Source: UBA10133 sp964348455 | Lineage (GTDB): Bacteria; Patescibacteriota; Microgenomatia; UBA1400; MFAQ01 | Reading direction: 5' to 3' | Length of the DNA stretch: 63,035 bases | Assembly (NCBI GenBank): GCA_964348455.1 | Contig: CAYGCQ010000004.1 | Coordinates: 1-63,035, forward strand | Shown here: positions 1 to 10,700 of the stretch, piece after piece | Position numbering within the stretch: position 1 is the stretch's first letter | How the letters are laid out: every line of letters starts with the position of its first letter | Notes under the pieces: generated by a model | Told to the model about the DNA's origin: nothing | What the model saw: the letters and a program-made list of their open reading frames with translations, nothing else | Database searches by the model: none | Made by a program: the position numbers and the translations under genes

Positions 1-3000
1 GAGAGCGAAGGCCTACCTCGTAGGCTTGGCGGATTTCACTAGCGGTTCTAGCTACGTTGCTGACGCGGACTTCGTCTATGGAGCCGTTGAAAAAGTAATT
101 AGGAGTGCCTCCACCATAGGCACCAATCCGTTCTCCTGATTGACCTGTGCGAAGGGTTTCCGTGTAGGCTTTTGAGGCTACTTCTTTGCCGTTGACGTAA
201 ATTTTCTTGGTCGATCCATTATATACACATGCGATGTGATTCCACTGGTTGGGGACGATGCCTGCATCTGATGAATCAACATCTAAATCATCTAGGGTAG
301 GGGTTGTATTAGCGGTGCGGAATGTCAAAAAGGTTGTTTCAAAAAAACATGAGTATTGAGAATTAAGAGTACCCCTTTCAAAAACAAACATATTATCGTC
401 GAAAATTGGTGAGTAAACCCAAGCTTCAATGGTGGGTGTTTGAGTGTCGAATGCGGTAGAATCAGCAAGATCGATATAATAAGATGAGTTGTTGAAATAG
501 CGCGCACCGCCAATTTTCCCTTGTGTGAAAGTAGTGCCAGTTGGAGTACCATGAGAACCATATCCACTACTGTCTATTATGTAGGCTCCAGAGCCAGACT
601 CTTCGGATAGGTGCCAAAGTCCTACCGTATTGGTGTCGGGCTGGTAGTTGGAGTACGCGGACTCGCCGACGGTGGCTTGGAGGTAGGTGCCAGGGCGGTC
701 GGCGGCGACGTAAAAGGGGAGAGAAGATTTTGAGGAGAGATCCATGCTAGAAATGGTTTTGTTGAGATAATGATCACGACCTGCCCGGTAGGATTCAGCT
801 ATCTCCATACTACTTCGGACTATATTACTTATTCTAACCTCATCTATTTGACCATCCATGTAGTTAACTGAGCCATTGCGTGCACCGATATAGACACTGA
901 TGTTATTGAGTATGCTGGCAGAGAGAGTATTGTAGGTGATAGAAGTTGTCTGTTCGATTCCATCCACATATAGTTTTAATCCAGTGGCTGCGCTAGAGCC
1001 GTCGTAAGAAAAGGCGATATGATGCCACACACCATTATTGATAATGGTTGTTGTTGCTTGCTCAAGTAGAATATTGGTAGACCAAGTATTGATAAGGTAG
1101 ACGCTAAGATATCCAGAAGCATTGACATATGCCTCATATCCAGTATATGGTGCGGTACTAAGCAATTTGGATACTATGCGTGTGTTTACACCTCCGGTGT
1201 TAGTGGTTTTTATCCACCCTTCAATGGAGAATTGGTTGGTGCGTTCGAAATCAAAAGTTGATTCGTTGGCAATACTAATATAATCGCTTGAACCATTAAA
1301 AACTCTCGATTTTTGGGAAATACCATTTGCAACGGTGGTGCCAGTTGGAGTGCCGTGATTGGCGTTGGTGGTACTGTCTTTGATATATGCTCCAGTCCCG
1401 CCGGTTTCGTCTAGATGCCAGAGGCCGACAGTGTTTCCGTCAACTTGCGGGCGACCGGTTTCGAGTTTGAGACTACTATTGCCTTCGATTTTGATGGCTC
1501 CACTAGTAGTAGCTGTTGAGGGGTGGAGGTAGTCGCCGTGCGTGGAGCCTTGGAAGTAGAGCTGTTTGATGGCAGATGAAGAGATGTTGGTATTGTAGAT
1601 ACGCACTTCGTCTATACTGCCGGGGAAAACATTTGCAGGTTGAGTGAAACTTCTTCCACCTATAGTGAGATCTGTCGTTTCGGCTATACTACCTGATATG
1701 GCACCAGAATTATCTTCTATACCATCTATGAAGAGTCGCAGCGTGGAGCCATCAGAGGTACAGGCAAGGTGATGCCATATCCCAAGGGTTAGGTCTTTGA
1801 CGGAGGTAACATCAGTGGCGTTGTATCTGCAGCGAACTGTAGGAGTGGCATACCATAGCATATAACCGTCTGTACTTGCGTCGCGATTGTCGAGGATGAT
1901 TTGTGTCCCCGTTTTGTTGGTTTGTTTGACCCAAGCGGAGATGGTGTATGAGTTGGAGGAAAAGTTCGCGTCTTCGTTGGTGAGGTTGATGTAGTCGGTG
2001 CTGCCATCGAAGTTGCGAGCCTTGCCAAATTGGCCGTCAATGATATCGGTGCCGGTGGCGGTGCCGTGGTATGAATTTTTTTTGTCACAGATATCTTCGC
2101 CACCGAGACAGGTATTGTCAGCGGTTTCATCCATGGAGAGATAGGCGACGAGGTTAGCGTCGGTGGAGTTATATTGGTGTGGTCCGTCGAAGCTCTCGAT
2201 GGCAGTTTCTCCTGTTGTTGGTTTCCAGACTTCCCAGGTGCCATCGTTTGGTGTGGTGGTGGCTCCGACTCTAGTTTGTAGTTCGATGTTTCCGGCATTG
2301 TAGTTGGACATGATTTCGGCGGGAGTGAGGGTTCTAGAGAAGATTGTTGGTGTGTCGATAACTCCATTGAATAAGAAAGTAGATGCGACTCTAGCTCCAA
2401 TACCCAGGGCTGAGTTGCCATTGGTTTGAGCGTCGGCAGTAAAGGTGGTTTGGGCATGTAGCTTGCCGTTTAGATAGACTCGTTGAGTCGTGCCGTCGCC
2501 AGTGGCGACTACATAATGCCATTTCCCGTCGTTGAGTTGGGTTGTACCTGTTGTTGCTGTTCCGGCAGTACCGGCCGCATTGTGGGTAATGAAGTAAAGA
2601 ACATTGCCTGTATTGAGTCTGAGTTCGTATTCCCAATTGCTGGTACCACCCTTGCTGATAATAGTTTGATTGACACCACTTGTGGAGGTTCTTATCCAGG
2701 CGCTGAATGAAAATATTTTGCTTGTAAAAGATAAACTATCGTTGTCGGGCACTGAGACTAGGCTGTTTACCCCATCAAACTGAAGTGCCCCAGCTCCCCA
2801 CCTCCTATTATTGGCAGTCCAGCTAGAATCGGGATCGGCGTCTTGGGAGGCAGTAGAGTCGAAGCCAGTGAGGGTGCCGTCTAGTGTAGCTGTGCCTTCA
2901 GCGTTATCTGCGGTAGTTCCGCTCGTCTCGTTGAATTTCCAATGGGCGACTAGTCCAGTACTACTATATAGAGTCTCACCATTTCCCGTGGCTACACCTA

Positions 3001-4654
3001 GCTCGTTCCAAGAGAGAGAGTTCCAGGCTTCTACTTTGGTTCCGAAGTCAAGGACATCAGAAGTGTGGGTAGAATAAGGATATCTGGTTGCGTTTGCTCT
3101 AATTTCTTCTGGTGATCTGATGACAGTGCTGATGCGAACTTCATCAATTACGCCTGAAAAATAATTTGCAGAACCACCTCGTGAGCCGATATTTACTGAA
3201 ACATTGTTAAGTGTTGAAGCGCTTAAATTGTCGTAGTAAACAGTTATTAGTTGAGGTTGTCCGTCAATATACAAATTTACTCCTGAAGCCTTACTCTTGC
3301 CGTCGTATGTTGCAGCAACATGGTGCCAGCGGTCATCATTAAGAGTTGTCGAGGTAGAAACGCTTAGCTGATTAGTTACTGCTGTATTGGTGAGAAGAAA
3401 AGCTAGTGTCCCGGAGTTTACCCTTAGGTTGAAGCCGCTCCACGGTCCCGCTGACTCTTGTTTGCAGATAACTTCTTGTCCCCCTGATGATGAGGTCTTG
3501 ACCCAAGCCTCTAGAGTAAAAGGACTTGTCATTTCAAAATCAAACTTAGATTCGTTTGCGATTGTTATAGTGTCACTACTACCATTGAATGTTCTTGCAG
3601 CCGCACCCAGTCTTTGTGTAGTTGTGTTTACTGTTGTGCCAGTTGGAGTTCCGGTGTTGCTATTTCCTGACGAGTCAAGAATATTACCAGAGGCTTCGTT
3701 CATGTGCCATAGTCCGACAGTATTACGATCTGACGCCACTTCTTGGTAGTAACTTTCCACGGAGGGGGCGTTTCCGGATCCGGTATCTTTAACACGGTTG
3801 AACACTCCGGCAGCAAATTCCGCGGTTGTGTCATAGACAATGGTGGGGTCAATGACGACAGGGTAGGCTCTGTTTGGGTCTTTTAACCACTTCGGCGAAA
3901 CGGATAGTTGGAGTTGATAAAGATCCTGATCCAATTTGGATTGGCGAATAGACAGGGCGACTTCTTCAGTGCGATTACCTTTGGCATCGACAGCGAAGGG
4001 TTTTTCTAAATGAAATTGATAGTTGTTATTCTCGTCAAAGAAGAAGGGAGAGTATGAAACATTATTGATACTTCTTGGGTGGGCAGTGGTTCGAAGTTCG
4101 AAGGAGTATTCTGCTTTATCTGTGGGTGAACTTATAACAAATTCTTCCTTGATGCCATTAACTAGAGTAGAGTACAAAACATCTGTGTTAGGAAAAACAT
4201 CTTTGTATACCACGGTATTTTCGGATTGAACTCCTCCTTTGGATTGTGAACCGATGAGATTGAAAGATGCTCCAATTCCGGAAGGTGGTGTAAATACGAT
4301 GTAGGGAGCTGAGGTGTTTTTGCTGCCAATTTTGGCTGTGAAGTCTTGGTTGCCTGTTTCATATAAATATAAAGAATTTGTTGGGGCAGTGGTTATCTTG
4401 GGAGGGGTTGGTTCACGACCTCTTACAAAAATAAAGCCGATTATAAAACTTATCAGGAGAAAGCTGCCGATAGAGATGGGGATAATTCTTTCCGCAATAT
4501 TGAAGGGGAGTTTGAATAGTTTATTTTTCTGCCATATGTTCAAAATAAACATGGCTATTTTATTTGGGTGGGCGTTAGAAAATTTCTCGGTGCCAAGGGA
4601 GTACCTACTTTGTTTTGACTTCTGCTGTAGATGATTTATAAGTTCAACTTTCAT
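1..4654 (-). CDS. Giant membrane-anchored surface protein with five LamG domains (3' end beyond window)
   Basis: The frame is open from an ATG at 4654 down to base 1 with no stop, giving at least 1551 residues; the C-terminus is cut off by the window edge. The protein has a cytoplasmic basic head of about 60 residues, one transmembrane helix (near residues 62-83, IIPISIGSFLLISFIIGFIF), a beta-rich region, then five copies of a LamG/concanavalin A-like (LamG_3) domain. Each copy opens with a form of NTVGLWHMNE or NTVGLWHLDE and closes with IDEVRIS, at roughly 3740-3080, 2965-2310, 2165-1600, 1430-790 and 630-20. LamG domains usually bind glycans or proteins, so an adhesive role outside the cell is likely but inferred. 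It follows the 2419-residue fibre gene by 57 bp in the same direction. No Shine-Dalgarno is seen; a TATTAT box lies 9 nt before the start. Confidence 0.88.
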   Translation of the reverse strand, partial: MKVELINHLQQKSKQSRYSLGTEKFSNAHPNKIAMFILNIWQKNKLFKLPFNIAERIIPISIGSFLLISFIIGFIFVRGREPTPPKITTAPTNSLYLYETGNQDFTAKIGSKNTSAPYIVFTPPSGIGASFNLIGSQSKGGVQSENTVVYKDVFPNTDVLYSTLVNGIKEEFVISSPTDKAEYSFELRTTAHPRSINNVSYSPFFFDENNNYQFHLEKPFAVDAKGNRTEEVALSIRQSKLDQDLYQLQLSVSPKWLKDPNRAYPVVIDPTIVYDTTAEFAAGVFNRVKDTGSGNAPSVESYYQEVASDRNTVGLWHMNEASGNILDSSGNSNTGTPTGTTVNTTTQRLGAAARTFNGSSDTITIANESKFDFEMTSPFTLEAWVKTSSSGGQEVICKQESAGPWSGFNLRVNSGTLAFLLTNTAVTNQLSVSTSTTLNDDRWHHVAATYDGKSKASGVNLYIDGQPQLITVYYDNLSASTLNNVSVNIGSRGGSANYFSGVIDEVRISTVIRSPEEIRANATRYPYSTHTSDVLDFGTKVEAWNSLSWNELGVATGNGETLYSSTGLVAHWKFNETSGTTADNAEGTATLDGTLTGFDSTASQDADPDSSWTANNRRWGAGALQFDGVNSLVSVPDNDSLSFTSKIFSFSAWIRTSTSGVNQTIISKGGTSNWEYELRLNTGNVLYFITHNAAGTAGTATTGTTQLNDGKWHYVVATGDGTTQRVYLNGKLHAQTTFTADAQTNGNSALGIGARVASTFLFNGVIDTPTIFSRTLTPAEIMSNYNAGNIELQTRVGATTTPNDGTWEVWKPTTGETAIESFDGPHQYNSTDANLVAYLSMDETADNTCLGGEDICDKKNSYHGTATGTDIIDGQFGKARNFDGSTDYINLTNEDANFSSNSYTISAWVKQTNKTGTQIILDNRDASTDGYMLWYATPTVRCRYNATDVTSVKDLTLGIWHHLACTSDGSTLRLFIDGIEDNSGAISGSIAETTDLTIGGRSFTQPANVFPGSIDEVRIYNTNISSSAIKQLYFQGSTHGDYLHPSTATTSGAIKIEGNSSLKLETGRPQVDGNTVGLWHLDETGGTGAYIKDSTTNANHGTPTGTTVANGISQKSRVFNGSSDYISIANESTFDFERTNQFSIEGWIKTTNTGGVNTRIVSKLLSTAPYTGYEAYVNASGYLSVYLINTWSTNILLEQATTTIINNGVWHHIAFSYDGSSAATGLKLYVDGIEQTTSITYNTLSASILNNISVYIGARNGSVNYMDGQIDEVRISNIVRSSMEIAESYRAGRDHYLNKTISSMDLSSKSSLPFYVAADRPGTYLQATVGESAYSNYQPDTNTVGLWHLSEESGSGAYIIDSSGYGSHGTPTGTTFTQGKIGGARYFNNSSYYIDLADSTAFDTQTPTIEAWVYSPIFDDNMFVFERGTLNSQYSCFFETTFLTFRTANTTPTLDDLDVDSSDAGIVPNQWNHIACVYNGSTKKIYVNGKEVASKAYTETLRTGQSGERIGAYGGGTPNYFFNGSIDEVRVSNVARTASEIRQAYEVGLRS

Positions 4655-4711
4655 TTTCACAACATAATAGTTGTGAGTTTATTATGAATGATTTTCTTCT
4701 AACTTGCACCA

Positions 4712-7700
4712 TTATTTTGTTTCTACTAGCCAGTAGTTGAAAGAAATTTCTTTGGTTACATTAATGGGGTTTGTGGGGATAGCGACTGTAAAACCGACAC
4801 CGGATTGTTTCGATTTTACATAAAGTACTTGATTGGCTGTGTTGGAAATCGGGGTGATGTAAATGAGGGTGTGGTTGGTAACTTTGTTGTTAGCTACGGT
4901 GATCTCTGCTGAGCCGGTGGCAATAGTTGCGACTCCGATGGTGGTGTTTGAATTCGTAATTCCGGACATGGTAGCGGTACTGTTTGCGTTTCCGGAAGCG
5001 ATGACAAGTCCGTCTGTAGTGAGTTGGCCAAAGTTAGCTGAGCCTGAAGCATCAACTGAGCCGACTATCTGACCCGACTTATCAAAAAGGGCCATGAGTT
5101 TTCCGGAGTCGGTGGCGAGATCTCCTCGACCTAGAGCCAGAGATCCGGAAACTGTAGCTGTGCGGGTGTCTAAGGCTACACTATATATAGTACCGGTGAT
5201 GAGAAGATCGCCGTTGACGACAACTTTGCCATCTGGATAAAGATTTAGAAGATTGGCTAAAAGGTGGACAGGCTTGTCTCCGGTGGGTTGGATAAAGAGG
5301 TCGGTGTCGATGGAACTAAAAGATTGAGCGAGAACAGAACCATTGGCCAAGATATCACTACTGTATATAGTCTGGACAGTGAGAGAGTTGAGAGCTAAGT
5401 CCGCAGGAAGGTTGGCAGATGTGGTGGCAAGTGGTGAGAGAGCAAGTGGGTCTCCGGAAGTTGTTGCTGTATTGTAAATTCCTAGCAAGGAGTCGTATGA
5501 AGTGTATTTTGATTGAAGGTCGGTGAGAATCGCTGAAGCGGTAGAGTATTTTTCGTTTAAAAGATTTAGTTGAGCTGTTAGGTTGTCTACAGTTTTTCCC
5601 TTGATGTTATCGGCGTATAAAGTACCGGAAACGGTGGCATCTATGACTTTTAGCTTGTCAATGTCAGCAATTGGGGAAACTAATTTAGTACGGATTGTAA
5701 GGTTATTTGCTACTAGATTGAATACAACTTGTGAACCAACTCTTAAATTGGCTATGAGACCTTCTGCAAAGGATAATATTTCGTTGTTGGCTTGGCCATT
5801 GATATTTAATTGGTATGTTCCATCGGCTTGGGCGATTAGTTTTGGTTCTGGAATGACTGAGTTTAAGAAGCCGGTACCGGCGATGTTTTTGTTTGGTTCT
5901 GTATCGTTGATGACGAATCCAACTGCACCACTGGTTCTGGTGTTGGTCCATTTGGCGTCATCGAATCTTGGGGCGGTTAGTCGATAAATAATATTGGTGG
6001 CAGTGGAGGAATAGATAGCAAGGATTTTATTTTGATTATCGATTTCGTACCACGTTTTGGCTTGTCCTTGGGCGGTAAGGAGAACGGATAATCTGTCTAG
6101 GTTGTCTTTTATGTTGGTGGTTTTTCCGAATAACCAAAGATCTGAACCTACTTTTTGGCCGTCTAGATCTATAAGAGTGCGATATCCTAAGCCTGGGATA
6201 GGTTCGGTGGTGGCTATTTTTCCAATGACCTCTTCTTTGACTCCTATCATGCCGGACATGAAAGTAGCATATTTGACTCCATTGATGGTATACGGAGGGT
6301 CAACGGTTCCGACATCAATCTTACCTGTACCTCCACCGACGGTGACATCTCCGATAAGTGAAGTATTTCCGACCACACCGAAAGATCCGGAGACTGTGGC
6401 TGCACCGGCAACATAAAGTTTGACTCCGCCGGGTAGAGTGTTGCTTGTGTCACCAATTCTAGCTCCATCATTGATTGACCAAGGAGTGCCTCCTGTAAGA
6501 CGAGTACTAGTGAGAGAGATTTTTTGAGTTCCAGATGTGTTGTTTATACCTGACTCTAAGAATAGATTGTTGAAGGAGTAGTTGGTTCTACCGAGTGAAT
6601 CGGTGGATGGGGATAAAGGTAGAATGTCGCCACTTGTTTGTAAAGCCACGTTTGAAGTTGGGGAAATGGGTGAGGTAAAACCGATAGCAACAGCGTTGCT
6701 GAAGAAAGTATTGAATGAAGTGTTACTAGATAATCTGATTAGAGCTGATGAGGAGGCGCTTGGAGTGCCACCGATATTTATAGAGTCGAAACTGTTTGAG
6801 GGGTAAATGAAACCAGCGCTGTTTCTGTCGAAGAAGCCGGTAAGATTTTTCCAGGCTAAACCGTTCCAGTATTTTGGATAATTCAAAGTGGCATCGTAAA
6901 CTAATGTACCTGTTCCGTTTCCGGCGGCGGGTAAGCCAGAAGTCGGGTAGTTGCCTAGTGTGAGTTGGCCGCTAATAGTGGCATCAAGCACATTAGTCAA
7001 ACTGTCTCCAGAAAAATTAAGAAAACCTGAAGCCGAATTGAAGGTGATATCACCACTGGAGTTACTGATTGTTGAAGTTGTTCCAGCAATATCAAGGGCG
7101 ACTGATGGGGTCGTTGTTCCGATACCAACTCGACCGGTGGTGGAGTCGACGACAAAGATTCCGGCAACATCGAACTTAGCACTAGGTGAAGCCACGCCAA
7201 TTCCGAAATTTCCGGCTCCAGAGAAGGTGACATCGAAGCCGTTCTGATTTATGTTTGTGGCTTGAGTAAGTGTTCCTCCCCATTGGACATTGTTTACAGT
7301 TCTGGTCAAGCCATTATCAAAAGTAAGAACAGCATCGAAAGAGGAGCTGTCGTAAGCAGTGGATGCTAACTTGGATCCGTCGTAAGCTAGGAATTTTCCT
7401 GAAACATAAGGAGTACTGTTGTCATTATTTGTACCACCATTTGCAAGAGGAAGAACCCCAGTGACATCAGTGAGTAAATCAAGTGCTGAAGAGGAGAGAA
7501 CCCCTGATCCATTGGAGTGAACAATTCCTGTACCCAAAGATGAAAAAGTGATGGTGCCGGAAGAAGTAATCCCAGTGGCAGCAGCGATGGCCCCTGATGA
7601 ATTTACCTGGAAAAGATCACCACTTCCTACAGTGAATAAGGCAAGTGGAGTAGTGTCACCAATACCAACATAGCCACTATTAATAATTCTCATAGCCTCA

Positions 7701-10700
7701 GTTGCTCCGGCGTTGCCTACCTTGAAGTTTATGAAATCGGTAGTGCCTACTCCAGAAGTGGACTGAAGTGAAAGCGATGAGCTAACATCTGTGCCTCCAA
7801 TAACAGCTGGAGAGGTAATCTTGGTTGTAAAAACAGGACTATCACTAAACACAGCTAATAGAGTACCTGTTTCATCTGAAATTGATGAAGCTAGGTTAGC
7901 AGAAGTGATGGTTGATGAGAGATTGTTTGAAGCGTCTGTCACGACCAATCTGTTTGCAGTAAGACTGTCTAAGGTAACTGTACTAGTGACATGAGCTGTT
8001 CCGGTAACATCTAAAGTTTTTGTTGGGTTGGTTAAGCCGATACCAACTTGTCCTGATCCGTTTACGTTTAAACCTGTGGTTCCTTTGGGGGAGAGCTGAA
8101 TCGGGCCTGTACTCGAACCTCCGATGACTAATGGTTGCATGTTTGTGGTGGCCAGATTTCCTTCTCCAGTGAGATAGGTATTTACATTGGCGGTAGTACC
8201 AGAGATAGAAGCTGTTGGGGTGCCTGAACTAACATTGGTAAAAGCAAATTTAGCAGAGGCCGTGGAGTTACCGCCGATAAAAGCATCTAAGGTTGCGTTG
8301 TTTGGATAGATAGCTCCGTTGCTAATGGTCCAGTTTGAGCCACTTCCGCTTCCAGCTGGTATCCATTGGACTCCTGTGCCTGTTGAAGAGAGAATTTGAC
8401 CGGAAGTTCCGAAGCTACCACCCGCTCTAATACCCCCAGAAAGGCTTATGTCGCCAGTTACGTCTAAAGTATAGGCGGGATTTGTCATTCCAATGCCAAA
8501 ATATCCAGTATTTACGAAGGAGTTATCGCCTGGGGTGCCAGCAAGGTGAACTGTAGCGGAGTTGGTGGCGACGGCTCCAAGATTCAGAGCGTCAAGTATA
8601 TTTATAGGAGAAACGACTCCAGTATTTTCTTGCCAGAAGTTAGTACCGACTAAACTTGGGTTAGTCCAAGTGTTGACGCCACCTCCTCCTGAGGTGAGAA
8701 TGTATCCAGCAGTGCCGGCATCAGCGTTTGCTCTGATGGCTCCGGTAAGATTGATGTCTCCAGTGACGTCGAGCCTGTAAGTGGGGTTGGTCAATCCTAA
8801 GCCAAGATAGCCAGAGTTATTAATGTTAACAGAATACACGCTGTTAACTCCAAGTTTGGCTAAGTAATTTGTTGTGCCGAGGACATTTGTTTCCGTGACG
8901 TTAACCTTTAGTGCGGTGTAATTTCCCGTTGCTGTACCTGATTGAATTATTGTAGGGGTGATAGTAAAGGCATCCAGATTCATAGTTCCTGATGCTGGTG
9001 AAAAATAAGGTTGCATCTTTACGGGAGTAGCGGTGCCTGAAGTGCCGTTCATGGTAGCATTTTGGAATAAGAGGGTTCCATTTATGTGGTTCCATTGAGA
9101 AGTAACACTGCTGGTTTGTATGGCACTGTTTCCGGCAAAATAGATAGTGTTGTTTGCGGCTGAAGGGTCTAAATACAATGCTCCATCCGAACCGGTGTAT
9201 ATTTCTGAATAAACTGAAGCATCGGTGTAGGTGAGCCTTAATTGTCTTCCTGTGTCGATGATTTCGATCTTGTTATCAGGGGTAGTGGTTCCAATCCCCA
9301 GACGACCAGTGTTTATAAAGGAGTTTTCGGCGGCTGTGCCTGCAAGATGAACTAGGGCGGATGATGTAGCCGTTGATCCTAAATTTAATGAATCTGTGAT
9401 ATTTAGAGGTGCAACTGAACCTGATGTTCGTTGCCAATAGCTCGTGCCGGTAATGGTAGATGGATCAGTCCAAGTATTGACACCTCCACCTGATGAGGTT
9501 AGGAGATAACCAGATGTTCCGGAATCTCCACCTGCTCGTATAGCGTCGGTGAGATTTAGTTCGCCGTTAATGTCAAGAGTGTATGAAGGGTTTGTTAACC
9601 CGACTCCGAAGTTCCCTGTGTTTATAAAAGAATTTACTCCTGATGTGCCAGATAGGTGAACCGTAGCTGAGTTGGTAGCGGTACTTCCCAAACTCAAAGA
9701 ATCTAGAATGTTTATGGGGGAGACTAAGCCACTGTTTCTTTGCCAATAATTGACACCAACTAGGTTGGGGTTGGTCCAGGTATTCACTCCACCAGCTGAA
9801 GAGGTGAGGATATAACCCGATGTACCAGCATCGCCTCCAACTCTGATGGCGCCTGAAAGATTGATGTCACCAGAAACATCTACTTTATAACCTGGATTGG
9901 TAAGACCTATGCCTAAGTTGCCGGTGTTTATAAAGGAGTTTTCGGCGGCTGTGCCTGCAAGGTGAATCAGGGCGGAAGATGTAGCTGTAGCACCAATATT
10001 TACAGAGTCGGTAATGTTTATGGGGGCAATTGAGCCTGAAGTTCTCTGCCAGTAACCAGTTTGAAGAGGAGAGCCGTTAACTAGATACTGTCCAGTGATG
10101 TCAACGTTGCCTCCAGCCGTAACGGTGAAAACTGTTGAGCCTGAGTTAGAGGCGGAAATAAGGTCACCTGAGCCATTTTGATTAATAATAAATGCGGTGA
10201 GAGCTGAGCCTGTGGCTGTTTGAATACTAGTCGTTCCGTCGACGGCTACCCAAAAACGATCTGATTCGGCTGAGCCAGCCGTAAGAGAGAGAAGTCTGCC
10301 GGTACCGAGATCACTGCCAACATAGCCGGAAATGAGAGCTCCGGTGGTAAGGTTGGAGTTAGTAACTCTAAAAGTATCTTCTGTTGTAGTACCTCCGAGG
10401 GCTAGGATTTGACCAGAACCCAGAGCATCTGGCTGAAGGATAATATCACCACCGGAGTTTGCTTCTGTGGTGAGGGCTAAAGATTGTCCAGTAATAGTGA
10501 AAACTCCAGATGAGGAAATTAAAGCGGGGGAGTTGACTGCAATATTTATGTTGCCACTATTGTCTATTACTGGGACGGTATTGATGGTTGCGGCGGCAGA
10601 TGCTGGATACCCCTGGAGGGTCTCCGAATTTAGCGCATATCCAACAGTCGCAATTTGCTGACGGGGGGTGAGGGTCTCTGCTCCGACACCAATTTCTAGA

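Noticed and set aside
1789..2457. Short minus-strand ORF inside the LamG gene
   Set aside because: It is out of frame with the single long LamG frame that runs from 4654 to the left edge and shows all five domains.
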